The notes under the pieces are model-generated. The model ran no database searches and was not told the origin of the DNA. It saw nothing but the letters and a program-made list of their open reading frames with translations. From assembly GCA_963668245.2 (NCBI GenBank), contig OY764195.2:2356001-2420000 (forward strand): a stretch of 64,000 nucleotides of DNA, written 5' to 3'. The stretch's first letter is position 1, and every line of letters starts with the position of its first letter. The position numbers and the translations under genes are program-made. This document shows, piece after piece, positions 15,722-24,867 of the stretch. This stretch comes from Anoxybacterium sp963668245 (GTDB taxonomy: Bacteria > Bacillota > Clostridia > Peptostreptococcales > Anaerovoracaceae).

Positions 15722-18060
15722 GTTGTATCCTCTTTATTCAAAACTATTGCACCATTCATATCATTTCTGTAAATAATTATACCTTTTTTTGCACATTTAT
15801 CAATAACAGTTGGATGGGGGTGTCCAAAATTGTTCTTTCCAACCTGAAAAATCGCTATATCTGGACTCGTAATTTTAAGAAATTCATCACTTGTGGAAAA
15901 TCTACTCCCATGGTGCCCAATTTTCAGCACATCTACATCCATTATTTCAGAAGCTTTTTCGTAGCAAGAAATCAATTCCCTTTCCCCTTCCGTATCCATA
16001 TCTCCAGTCATCAATACCGTGAGCCCATCATAATAAAGTTTAAGAATGAGGCAACTCTTGTTTTCGTCGGTTTCATCTTCTAAAATCTTTTGATATTCTG
16101 ATTCTGTGCCCCCAAAAGGATATAGAACATCAAGATAAATATCTTTTTCAATTTGAATTCGGTCGCCAGCTTTTAAATATAAGAAACCATCTGCACCGAC
16201 TTCAAAACAATCTAAAATCTCCTTTTTACCCAATTGGTTTCCTTCGAATACTCCAATCTGTTTGACGGGAATCAAAGAAGAAAGCTGTGAAATTCCAAGG
16301 TAATGATCGGTATGCAAGTGAGTAATTAGGGCCAAATCGATGGTACTTACTCCATTTTTCAACAAATATGGAAGTAAAACATTTTTTCCAATATCATAAT
16401 TGACATTACCACCTCCATCGATTAATATGTTTTTTCCTTCTGGGGTGCGGATGTGAAGGCAATCTCCTTGTCCCACATCAAGAAAGACTAGATTTGCATC
16501 CCTTCCCCATTCATTTGCAGGAATAGATAGTAATCCAGCAATAATAACTAAAATAAAGGCAATACCAATATACCGAATCTTTTTTCTCCTTTGAATCAAA
16601 ATTCGAAACGTTTCAGATGCAAAATAAAATCCAAAGAAGTAAATGCAAAGAATCAAAAAAAGAGGAGGTCCTGGGATATAAAAGAAGCTTTTCCCCGGCA
16701 AATAAAAGAGTTGGTTCAGAAAGACGAGGCGATCAATTAACCATGCCACTGGTTTTGCTCCGAAAGAAAAAATAACTTCTCCTAAAAACGAGAGAGGAAT
16801 TAGACAAAGTCCAGCAGGAACCAAAATACTTGCAAGAAAAATTGCCACAGGATTTATAAACAGTGATACAGTAGAAATCGAATCAAACAAATAAATGGTT
16901 AAAGGCAACATCCCGAATTGCACTACAATCAGCGGTAAGAAAAATCGCCATATCTCCACAATCCATAAGTTGGTTCCCTTTTGTTCTAATTGACATAATC
17001 CACGTTCTCCAAGAGGCATAAAAAAAGCCAAAGAAAATACAGCTATAAAAGAAAGCTGAAATCCGGCATTGAGAAAAGAGTATGGCTGATACAAAATCAT
17101 TGCCATCCCACTGGCTGCAATACAAGACAAAAAGTCATAGCGACGATACGTAATCTTAGACATCATATGGATAAAAATCATCGTAACAGCTCTTACCACA
17201 GAAGGAGAAAATTCGGATAACGCAGCATAAAAGATTAAAACCAAACCAGTTATTATGTAAAAAAGCAGTGTTTTCTTCCTTCCTAAAATCATGCTGACAT
17301 AACAATAAATTATTCCTACATGAATCCCTGAAACACTTAATACATGGGCAATTCCATTTTTTTGAAATGCTTCATACGTCTCAGAATCCATCATGCTGTT
17401 ATCTCCAAGAAGAATTCCAGCTAAAATTCCTGCTTGTTCAACCTCCATCACATCGGTTAAACGCTTCATAAAACCATACTTTAATTTTGCAGGATAGAAT
17501 AAGAACCGATTCCAATGGTCTGAGCCTTCTACTATCCAGTAATGATCCGCCAGCACAATGACATCGATCCCTCTTGTTTTTAAATAGAGATTATAATCAA
17601 AAAGTCCTGGATTTCTTTGGTGCTGAGGTAATATAATGGTTCCCTGGACCACAACATACTCTCCTGCAAGGTTTTCAGGATCAGTACACGAATCATAAAT
17701 CTTTATGATTCGTTTTTGAGCAGTTTCATCCCTTACAACCATTTGAAAGTAAGAATCAGATTTGACTTGTATGGATAATACTCTTCCCGATATATGACAG
17801 GATTGTCCTTCTTTCGCTACAAGTAAATCCGGGTGAGAAGATACAAAATGAAAATAGCCTGCACCAAGAAAAGAAATCAATAAAAAAAGTCCTGCTATAT
17901 GAAAAAAAGAAATTCCACTTTGTTTTTTCAAACAGTAAAGAAGAAGAACCGATGCTGGAAACAGTAAGATTAAAATAAGAGTGAGCGATATCATTTGATT
18001 GTATTCCAGTATGATTCCAAATAAAAAAGAAAGAAAAAGAGAAAGTCCTGGTCTTCTCAT
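15661..18060 (-). CDS. comEC: ComEC/Rec2 competence channel with metallo-beta-lactamase domain
   Basis: This 799-residue protein has N-terminal membrane helices and a DUF4131-like segment (GRVLSIQVKSD). The ComEC core follows (GILLGDNSMMD, NGIAHVLSVSGIHVGI) with several more helices. The C-terminus is an MBL-fold domain with DVGQGDC, HLHTDHYLG and IGHHGSRFST, a probable nuclease. In transformable bacteria it conducts single-stranded DNA through the membrane. All expected parts are present. comEA and other late competence genes are not in the window, so competence cannot be concluded. A ribosome site TAGGAGTG precedes the ATG. Confidence 0.93.
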   Translation of the reverse strand: MRRPGLSLFLSFLFGIILEYNQMISLTLILILLFPASVLLLYCLKKQSGISFFHIAGLFLLISFLGAGYFHFVSSHPDLLVAKEGQSCHISGRVLSIQVKSDSYFQMVVRDETAQKRIIKIYDSCTDPENLAGEYVVVQGTIILPQHQRNPGLFDYNLYLKTRGIDVIVLADHYWIVEGSDHWNRFLFYPAKLKYGFMKRLTDVMEVEQAGILAGILLGDNSMMDSETYEAFQKNGIAHVLSVSGIHVGIIYCYVSMILGRKKTLLFYIITGLVLIFYAALSEFSPSVVRAVTMIFIHMMSKITYRRYDFLSCIAASGMAMILYQPYSFLNAGFQLSFIAVFSLAFFMPLGERGLCQLEQKGTNLWIVEIWRFFLPLIVVQFGMLPLTIYLFDSISTVSLFINPVAIFLASILVPAGLCLIPLSFLGEVIFSFGAKPVAWLIDRLVFLNQLFYLPGKSFFYIPGPPLFLILCIYFFGFYFASETFRILIQRRKKIRYIGIAFILVIIAGLLSIPANEWGRDANLVFLDVGQGDCLHIRTPEGKNILIDGGGNVNYDIGKNVLLPYLLKNGVSTIDLALITHLHTDHYLGISQLSSLIPVKQIGVFEGNQLGKKEILDCFEVGADGFLYLKAGDRIQIEKDIYLDVLYPFGGTESEYQKILEDETDENKSCLILKLYYDGLTVLMTGDMDTEGERELISCYEKASEIMDVDVLKIGHHGSRFSTSDEFLKITSPDIAIFQVGKNNFGHPHPTVIDKCAKKGIIIYRNDMNGAIVLNKEDTTWHIKTLLPKSMLIEELIKK

Positions 18061-18127
18061 GATAATTCACTCCTAAAACAGTTTCTTTCTCTAAAATACT
18101 ATATATTTACATTTAAGTCAACATTTA

Positions 18128-18541
18128 TCATTCCGGTAGTGATCGATGGCCTAATCCAATGACAACTTCATTGAGATGCAAAAGACCTATGCTCATAAAA
18201 ATACAAACACTGAGATGCTCTTTGTGTCTGCAAATCGCAACCTTTCCACCTCCATTCAATCCAGTAGCTTTTGCTGCTATTTGCATAATCGCTTCCCGTG
18301 ACGCACCAGCAATTGCGCCATCTTGTACATGACACTCTTTTGTGACACCACTCTTTCTAGATGCAATAATTGCTCTCTCAATGACGACATGTATTGAGTT
18401 AACAATATCACCGCCGATATCGACTGCAGCTCCATAAATCTCTTTTTCACGTAATTTATTAATCAACTGCTCTTCTGAGCTTCTGCTTGATGTAATTGCG
18501 AGCTTTATTGCTGCTTTTGCTACATCAGTACTATCATACAT
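18128..18541 (-). CDS. HutP-family RNA-binding antiterminator-like protein
   Basis: HutP in Bacillus binds histidine and Mg and prevents termination in the hut leader. This protein carries the family's landmarks: AIIASRKSGV, a HVQDGAIAGASREAIMQIA stretch where HutP has its histidine-rich segment, and a C-terminal GLGHRSLP. Two earlier in-frame codons (from 18559) run through a GTGGAGG ribosome site, so the ATG at 18541 (MYDSTDVAKAAI) is preferred, giving 137 residues. There are no histidine-utilisation genes nearby, and this divergent clostridial type may regulate something else. It is divergent from the class A PBP. Confidence 0.75.
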   Translation of the reverse strand: MYDSTDVAKAAIKLAITSSRSSEEQLINKLREKEIYGAAVDIGGDIVNSIHVVIERAIIASRKSGVTKECHVQDGAIAGASREAIMQIAAKATGLNGGGKVAICRHKEHLSVCIFMSIGLLHLNEVVIGLGHRSLPE

Positions 18542-18672
18542 TCCGAATTCCTCCACCATTGCTTCAAAAACACAAGCAACTTCATCTATCTATTCATGTT
18601 CATTATACTTCTGAAAATCACTGAAAGCAACTGCTACAAATATTACAATTCCATGTTTTAATAAGATTTTAT

Positions 18673-18701
18673 TTAACACTCCATCTACCTTATGCTATAA
18701 T
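18673..18701 (+). promoter_or_regulatory. promoter of the class A PBP gene
   Basis: TTAACA (18673-18678), 17-bp spacer, TATAAT (18696-18701). Transcription would begin near 18708, before the AGGTGAT ribosome site at 18734-18740. Confidence 0.75.
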
Positions 18702-18744
18702 ATGGTGGGGTTTCATAAAATAAATGAATAGGCAGGTGATAAAA

Positions 18745-21700
18745 TTGGCCGATGAATTTGATAAATACGATAAAGAAAAAGAAATTGATGATTTTTTTCA
18801 GAAATTTGATAAAATCAGCGATGCTTTTGATAAAAGCTTAAATAAATCGGAAGGTTCAGAAACTGTAAAAAAGGCAGACTTAGAAATAAAAAATTCGCAA
18901 CTACCAGAGAACCAAGTGAAATCCTCAAGAGAAAGTTCCAGCATATCCAGACTGGAACGACTTGCCAAATCAAAACCGCAATCTAGACTGACAAAAACAA
19001 AATCCATGTCCGATTCGCGGAACCAGAGTGAGGAAAATATGACAAAGAGAAAAAAAAGAAAAAAATATTCGATAAACAAAAAAAAGCTCTTTAAATTTAT
19101 ATTTCTAACAGGGCTTTGTATTTTTCTAATTTTGTGCGGCATTGTTGTGTCTATTATTGTCAAAACTCCTTCTATAGAGCCAGACAATATCTACTCTCGC
19201 CTCTCAGAAAACTCTACCTTATATGATGATAGTGGTAATGTAATTGACAGTATCCTAACTGCTGATGGGTTGCGAACCAACGTATCTTATACAGACTTAC
19301 CGGATAATTTAATCAATGCTTTTGTTTCCATAGAAGATAAAACCTTTTGGGACCACCATGGTTTTAACTTTATTCGTATACTAGGAGCAATAAAAGAAGG
19401 AATTTTACAAGGTGATAATATTAGCGGTACCAGTACGATCACCCAACAGCTTGCAAGAAACCTATACCTCGCTGAAACAAAATCAGATTATTCTTTTACC
19501 CGAAAGATAAAGGAAGCTTACTACACGGTACTATTGGAGCGTCATCTTTCAAAAGAACAAATTATTGAAGCATATCTGAATACCATTTTCCTGGGTTATG
19601 GAACAAATGGTGTAGAAGCCGCATCACAAGCATATTTTTCAAAGGATGTACAGGATTTAACACTGGTTGAATGTGCTGCTTTGGCAAGTCTTCCCAAAGC
19701 CCCAGATACCTACGCTTTGGTAAAGCGTTATAATACAGAGCAAATCACAGATGATACGCCAAATATTATTCGAAAAGGCGATGTCTATACATTGGTATAC
19801 AACGATACCGTCACAGATCGAAAAAATCTTGTCCTTTCCTTTATGTTGGCACAAAACAAGATTACACAGACTCAATATGATGAAGCAATGGCTGTGGATT
19901 TAAAGGATTCCATTAATCCTAGTGAAGATACAACAGCTGAAATATCTTCCTATTTTGCGGATTATGTGATTGATTCTGTTGTTACCGATTTGATGGAAGA
20001 ATACAATCTAACTGAATCAGAGGCGAAACAGAAAATATATAATAGTGGTTTACAAATTTACACTACTATGGATTCCGACATGCAAAAGATTGCAGAAAAA
20101 GAATTTTCAGATAACAGTAACTTCCCAAAAGTTACTGATTTAAAGAAAGATTCTGCTGGGAATGTGTTGAATTCAAATGGAAATGTTCTCTTATATAGCT
20201 ACAATCATTACTTTGACAGTGATGGGACATTTGTCCTCTCACCAAATGAATATACTGTAACAGCAGATGGTGGAATCAGCCTTCTAAAAGGTCATCGCTT
20301 GAATTTTTATAAAACTGAAGTGCAAGGCAAAATCGACTATAGTGTAGAGTTTAAAGATATGTATGTTATAGAAGATAACATATTTTACTGTATTAAAGGT
20401 GGTGTGATATCCATACCACAAGAATATAAAACCAGAGATGAAGACGGCAATTTGGTTATCAGCGGAAGTTTCTTTGAAGACTATCCTGATTTCTTTAAAA
20501 TTGTAAGCACTGGTATGTCTTTAAGCAACAAGCACTATTCATTAAAACAACATATCGTGCAACCTCAGTCAGCAATGGTTATTTTTGATTATGAAACTGG
20601 CGGTATCAAAGCGATGGTTGGAGGTCGTAATATACAAGGGCGACTTTTATTCAACCGCGCGACAAGTCCAAGGCAACCAGGTTCCTCAATTAAGCCAATG
20701 GCCGTCTATGCTCCTGCACTTGAAACAGGTCTGAAAAAAGCAGCGCAGGGAATTTCCAACGGTACCTCGGAAGGCAATAGTTATGGTGATTTGTGGACCG
20801 CAGCAAGTGTGATTGATGATGCACCACTTACGATCCAAGGGAAGCTATGGCCAAAGAACTGGTACAATGGTTATCACGGACTATACACCATGCGTGAATC
20901 TTTAGAGCAATCAGTCAACGTAAATGCCGTAAAAATATTTACGAACATCGGTGCGTCCACATCCTTAGAATACCTAAAGAAATTCGGCATTACCTCTATT
21001 GTTGAAGAAGGCAGTATCAACGATATGAATGCCGCTGCGCTTGCACTTGGTGGGATGAGCAAAGGGGTCTCCCCTCTCGAAATGGTTGCTGGATATGGAA
21101 CATTCCCAAATCAAGGAGAATATACAGAACCAATTTCATACACCTCCGTCACCAACAAACAAGGAGAAGTCATTCTTGAAAAAACTCCATCTACTAGTAG
21201 AGTGCTTGATTCAGGGATAGCATTTATTATGACAGACCTTCTACGCTCCACTGTTTCTGATGGCATTGCTGGCTCCGCTGCCATAGGTACCCAGCCAGTA
21301 GCTGGTAAAACAGGTACCACTTCCGACAACTATGATGCTTGGTTTGTAGGCTTTACACCGCAATATGCCGCTTCTGTGTGGATTGGAAATGACGTGAACA
21401 TCGAATTGAGCCAAGGCAGTGTTGCAGCGGCAAAACTTTGGAGTAAAGTGATGAAACAAGCGGTATCTGGTTTGGATCGTGGTAGTTTTCCAAGTGCACC
21501 ATCCAACGTTATCAGTGTGAACATTGATACAAAATCTGGTCGCTTACCTTCCGAATTAAGTGCCCTAGATCCAAGAGGAAGCACAATAAGAAGCGAATAC
21601 TTTATCAAAGGCACTGAGCCAAATACAACAGATAACGTGCATGTAGCTGCCGAAATCTGTAGCGATAGTGGCTATTTGGCTACACCATACTGTACAAACA

Positions 21701-22056
21701 CAGTTTCAAAGGTGTTTGTGAAACGTCCATATACTGCAGATTCTAACGTTGCAGATTATATTTATGAATTGCCTGCATACTATTGTAACCTTCATAACCC
21801 AGATGCATCTAAGTATCCAATCAATCCATCAGAAACATTAAATACAGACTTTGTCTGGAATAATGACAGTGACTATAACGAATGGGATGCATGGGACAAA
21901 GCCAATGGCAATTCTTCTGGAAACAACGATTCTGGAGCCGGAAACACCAATACAAATAATCAAAACACAGATAATACCGACGGTTCAGGAAACGGAAATA
22001 CAACTACTGACGACGGCAGTGAACCTCCGGCATGGTTGAACTTTAATAAAGATTAA
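18745..22056 (+). CDS. class A penicillin-binding protein (transglycosylase/transpeptidase)
   Basis: Bifunctional enzyme polymerising and crosslinking peptidoglycan outside the membrane. A long charged cytoplasmic N-terminus (about 110 residues) precedes one TM helix. The GT51 domain follows with EDKTFWDHHGF and TSTITQQLARN, then the transpeptidase domain with SxxK in GSSIKP, SVN in QSVNVNA and KTG in GKTGTTSDNYDAWF. The tail is Asn/Ser/Gly/Thr-rich and low-complexity, as in many Gram-positive PBP1 proteins. I prefer the TTG at 18745 (MADEFDKYDKEK) because AGGTGAT sits just upstream. The ATG at 18724 would lie about 16 bases after the predicted transcription start, with no ribosome site. Butyrate kinase follows after 17 bp. 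Confidence 0.93.
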   Translation: MADEFDKYDKEKEIDDFFQKFDKISDAFDKSLNKSEGSETVKKADLEIKNSQLPENQVKSSRESSSISRLERLAKSKPQSRLTKTKSMSDSRNQSEENMTKRKKRKKYSINKKKLFKFIFLTGLCIFLILCGIVVSIIVKTPSIEPDNIYSRLSENSTLYDDSGNVIDSILTADGLRTNVSYTDLPDNLINAFVSIEDKTFWDHHGFNFIRILGAIKEGILQGDNISGTSTITQQLARNLYLAETKSDYSFTRKIKEAYYTVLLERHLSKEQIIEAYLNTIFLGYGTNGVEAASQAYFSKDVQDLTLVECAALASLPKAPDTYALVKRYNTEQITDDTPNIIRKGDVYTLVYNDTVTDRKNLVLSFMLAQNKITQTQYDEAMAVDLKDSINPSEDTTAEISSYFADYVIDSVVTDLMEEYNLTESEAKQKIYNSGLQIYTTMDSDMQKIAEKEFSDNSNFPKVTDLKKDSAGNVLNSNGNVLLYSYNHYFDSDGTFVLSPNEYTVTADGGISLLKGHRLNFYKTEVQGKIDYSVEFKDMYVIEDNIFYCIKGGVISIPQEYKTRDEDGNLVISGSFFEDYPDFFKIVSTGMSLSNKHYSLKQHIVQPQSAMVIFDYETGGIKAMVGGRNIQGRLLFNRATSPRQPGSSIKPMAVYAPALETGLKKAAQGISNGTSEGNSYGDLWTAASVIDDAPLTIQGKLWPKNWYNGYHGLYTMRESLEQSVNVNAVKIFTNIGASTSLEYLKKFGITSIVEEGSINDMNAAALALGGMSKGVSPLEMVAGYGTFPNQGEYTEPISYTSVTNKQGEVILEKTPSTSRVLDSGIAFIMTDLLRSTVSDGIAGSAAIGTQPVAGKTGTTSDNYDAWFVGFTPQYAASVWIGNDVNIELSQGSVAAAKLWSKVMKQAVSGLDRGSFPSAPSNVISVNIDTKSGRLPSELSALDPRGSTIRSEYFIKGTEPNTTDNVHVAAEICSDSGYLATPYCTNTVSKVFVKRPYTADSNVADYIYELPAYYCNLHNPDASKYPINPSETLNTDFVWNNDSDYNEWDAWDKANGNSSGNNDSGAGNTNTNNQNTDNTDGSGNGNTTTDDGSEPPAWLNFNKD

Positions 22057-22073
22057 AAATATTTAGGAGAAAC

Positions 22074-23165
22074 ATGATGCATCAAATTTTAGCAATTAAC
22101 CCGGGGTCTACCTCCACAAAGGTAGCACTCTATGCAGATGAAACTCTAATTTTTTCAGATTACATTGACCATCCAGTTGAAATACTATCCCAGTTTGATG
22201 ACATTCTTGATCAACTCGATTACCGTTTTGAAGAAATAATAGTGTTACTCCAAAAGCATCATGTATCACTTGAAAAACTATGCGCTGTGGTGGGCAGAGG
22301 CGGCTTATTGCCCCCAGTCCACCCTGGCGGTTATTGGGTTGACCAAACGATGAAATCTATCTTGATGAGCAGAAGTTTATCTCCACATGCATCAAATCTA
22401 GGCGCACTTTTGGCTGACAAAATAGCTGCCCCTCTTGGGATTCCTTCCCTAATATACGATTCCGTCTCTTCTCATGAATTTCCAGACATTGCAATGATTA
22501 CTGGCATACCAGAATATCAACGTTATAGCCAGTGTCACGTTCTAAATTCTAAAGCAATGGCAAGGAAACTGGCTATCTCCATCGGAAAAAGATATGAAGA
22601 TTTAAACTTTATTGTCGCACATCTTGGTGGCGGTGTCTCTATCAGCATCCACGAAAAAGGAAAAATTGTAGATTCCATTGGTGATGATGCAGGTCCTTTT
22701 TCCCCTGAGCGTGCTGGCGGACTTCCTTTAATGTATGTAATAGAAGTTTGCTACTCTGGCAAATATACGAAAAAAGAAATGATCAGGAAAATTAGAGGCA
22801 TGGGCGGTTTAAAAGCTCATTTAGGTACTTACGACTGCCAATCGATAGAAGATATGATTGAACGCGGCGATCAGCATGCAAAACTAGTCTATGAAGCAGA
22901 AGCATATCAAATCGCGAAAGGGATTGGGCAACTCGCACCTATATCAAGTGGTGCCATTGATCATATTATTCTAACGGGTGGTATTGCTCACTCTACTATG
23001 ATGACCTCCCTGATTCGAGATAGAGTTCAGTTTATTGCTCCAGTTTCCATTATGCCTGGTGAAATGGAAATGGAAGCCCTTGCACTTGGTGCATTACGAA
23101 TTGTACGCGGTGAGGAAAGTGCATCTACTTTGCCTGCCTCCCATCAAGAAAAGAGCATTGACTGA
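22074..23165 (+). CDS. buk: butyrate kinase
   Basis: Converts butyryl phosphate plus ADP to butyrate plus ATP, the energy-yielding last step of one butyrate route. ASKHA-family signatures are INPGSTSTK at the N-terminus, VAHLGGGVS near residue 184 and TGGIAHS near residue 304. Its 363 residues and NPGSTST followed by VALY favour butyrate over acetate kinase; branched-chain 2-oxoacid kinases are close relatives. The start could be either of two adjacent ATGs (22074/22077). The ribosome site TAGGAG fits both. Unusually, no phosphotransbutyrylase gene is adjacent; the gene instead follows the PBP gene and may be co-transcribed. Confidence 0.92.
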   Translation: MMHQILAINPGSTSTKVALYADETLIFSDYIDHPVEILSQFDDILDQLDYRFEEIIVLLQKHHVSLEKLCAVVGRGGLLPPVHPGGYWVDQTMKSILMSRSLSPHASNLGALLADKIAAPLGIPSLIYDSVSSHEFPDIAMITGIPEYQRYSQCHVLNSKAMARKLAISIGKRYEDLNFIVAHLGGGVSISIHEKGKIVDSIGDDAGPFSPERAGGLPLMYVIEVCYSGKYTKKEMIRKIRGMGGLKAHLGTYDCQSIEDMIERGDQHAKLVYEAEAYQIAKGIGQLAPISSGAIDHIILTGGIAHSTMMTSLIRDRVQFIAPVSIMPGEMEMEALALGALRIVRGEESASTLPASHQEKSID

Positions 23166-23187
23166 AGTATTTGACATCTTCATTTTT
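23163..23187 (+). terminator. weak terminator after buk
   Basis: TGAAG/CTTCA stem of five base pairs over the buk stop codon, followed by TTTTT. The stem is short. Confidence 0.35.
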
Positions 23188-23277
23188 CCTGTAAAAGTTT
23201 TTGAGATTCATAGGATAGGCAAAACGTAGATGAGAACAGATTATGGAACCATTTTAAATACTCCCATATTCCTTGCT

Positions 23278-23358
23278 TTAGAAAATCCAATTTATAAGAA
23301 TCGGTGTATTGAGAAAAGTTTGTAGTATAGCCAGTAACAGTGAGGATATGATTTTCAT
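23278..23358 (-). CDS. candidate 26-residue hydrophobic mini-ORF
   Basis: An ATG preceded by a near-perfect ribosome site (AGGGAGG, 5 bases away) opens a 26-codon frame ending in TAA. The peptide starts MKIISSLLLAILQTF and ends INWIF, one hydrophobic stretch after a single N-terminal Lys, so it could insert in the membrane. TTGACA (23403-23408) lies upstream, with a poor -10 (TAGAAG, 16-bp spacer). The frame reads toward the 3' end of buk on the opposite strand. It resembles type I toxin peptides or leader peptides in general form only; I recognise no family. It could also be chance. Confidence 0.35.
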   Translation of the reverse strand: MKIISSLLLAILQTFLNTPILINWIF

Positions 23359-23500
23359 TTCTTCCTCCCTAAATAAATCGCTTCTACACCAATAAGATAT
23401 CTTGTCAATATAAAACTTATTTTAATAGGAAGTTAAATACATGTGAATTATTTGTAAAAATTTGAAATACAGGAGCATGCTGCACGTAGCTCACTCTTTA

Positions 23501-23534
23501 CAAAAATAGAAGCCACCATATAGGTGGCTTCTAT
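23501..23534 (-). terminator. terminator after etfA
   Basis: ATAGAAGCCACC pairs with GGTGGCTTCTAT (12 bp, 5-base loop). On the minus strand it is followed by TTTTTG. It lies 31 bp after the etfA stop. Confidence 0.88.
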
Positions 23535-23565
23535 CTTGTATTTTACCAATGCGATTTCTTAATGA

Positions 23566-24849
23566 TTACTTAGTAGAAGCATCAAATAAAGCTTCTGCAT
23601 TGTCCCACTCTTCGACAATTTGAGGGATAACCTTATAAAGGTCTCCTACGATTCCATAGTCTGCTACTTCAAAGATTGGTGCATCTGGATCTTTATTGAT
23701 TGCTACAATGATGTCAGAGGTCTGCATTCCTGCTAAGTGCTGAATTGCTCCTGAGATACCACATGCAAAGTAAATTTTAGGTTTTACAGTGGTTCCCGTT
23801 TGTCCAACTTGATGAGAATGATCAATCCAACCTGCATCGACTGCCGCTCTTGAAGATCCTACTACGCCACCTACTTTATCTGCAAATTTTTTAATTAGTT
23901 CAAATCCAGATGGATCTCCTAATCCTCTTCCTCCAGAGCAGATGATTTCTGCATCTGTCAGAGATACGATTTCTTTTGCAGATTTTACGATATCAAGAAT
24001 CTCGATCTTAATGTCGCTCTTGCTGATTGCTGGCTTGATTGTGATTAATTCTCCTGTTGCTCCTTCAGCTCTTTCTCTCTTTTGCATTACTCCTGGTCTT
24101 ACAGTAGACATCTGTGGTCTTGTCTTTGGACAAATGATGGTTGCCATCAAATTGCCTCCGAAGGCTGGTCGTGTCTGCTTCAATCCTTTGTCATCAGAGT
24201 TTGGATCAAGGGTAGATACATCTAGTGTGGTATTCTTTACTGCATAATCAATGTAGCTTGATACTTTGATGTCCAGTCTTGTACAGTCCGCTGTCAATCC
24301 TGTGTTCAATCTAGCTGCTACTCTTGGTGCAAGGTCTCTTCCGATGTGTGTTGCTCCGTAGATTACGATTTCTGGTTTATATTGTTCTACTGCGTCTACA
24401 ATTACCTTTGTATAGCCATCTGTTGTATAGTTTTCAAGAAGCGGATCTTGAATCATATACACAGCATCTGCACCATACTCATAGCATTCTTTTGCAAGAT
24501 CATCAATGTTGTTTCCTACTAACAATGCACATACTTTCGCTTCTTCTCCGATTTCTCTTGAAAGTCTTCTGCCTTCTCCTATCAGTTCCAATGCAACATT
24601 GAGAAGCTTTCCTTTCCTCTGCTCTGCATAGACCCAAATATCTTTATACGCTGATAGATCCACTGGTCCTGCTTCTGTTTCTGTCTTTTCGATGGCATCG
24701 AACGGACATGCAGCGATACACTGATTACATGCAGTACATTTTTCGTTGATAACCGCCAGCTTTCCATCCATATCGATGGCATCAAACGGACACGCTTTAA
24801 TACAAAGCTTACAGCCCTTACATTTATCTTTTATTACTACAATTGCCAT
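23566..24849 (-). CDS. etfA: electron transfer flavoprotein alpha subunit with N-terminal 2[4Fe-4S] ferredoxin domain
   Basis: With EtfB it passes electrons to and from acyl-CoA dehydrogenase. Residues 1-60 form a ferredoxin domain with two CxxCxxC motifs (CKGCKLCIKAC, CTACNQCIAAC). The EtfA domain follows, and its FAD-binding C-terminus shows SGGRGLGD, GSSRAAVDAGW, QVGQTG and CGISGAIQH. The ferredoxin extension, absent from many EtfA proteins, is known in anaerobes and would let ferredoxin dock directly. Flavin-based bifurcation with Bcd is therefore plausible, though not proven. It is the last gene of bcd-etfB-etfA; the start has GGAGGAGG. Confidence 0.95.
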   Translation of the reverse strand: MAIVVIKDKCKGCKLCIKACPFDAIDMDGKLAVINEKCTACNQCIAACPFDAIEKTETEAGPVDLSAYKDIWVYAEQRKGKLLNVALELIGEGRRLSREIGEEAKVCALLVGNNIDDLAKECYEYGADAVYMIQDPLLENYTTDGYTKVIVDAVEQYKPEIVIYGATHIGRDLAPRVAARLNTGLTADCTRLDIKVSSYIDYAVKNTTLDVSTLDPNSDDKGLKQTRPAFGGNLMATIICPKTRPQMSTVRPGVMQKRERAEGATGELITIKPAISKSDIKIEILDIVKSAKEIVSLTDAEIICSGGRGLGDPSGFELIKKFADKVGGVVGSSRAAVDAGWIDHSHQVGQTGTTVKPKIYFACGISGAIQHLAGMQTSDIIVAINKDPDAPIFEVADYGIVGDLYKVIPQIVEEWDNAEALFDASTK

Positions 24850-24867
24850 TTCAATTCCTCCTCCTTC

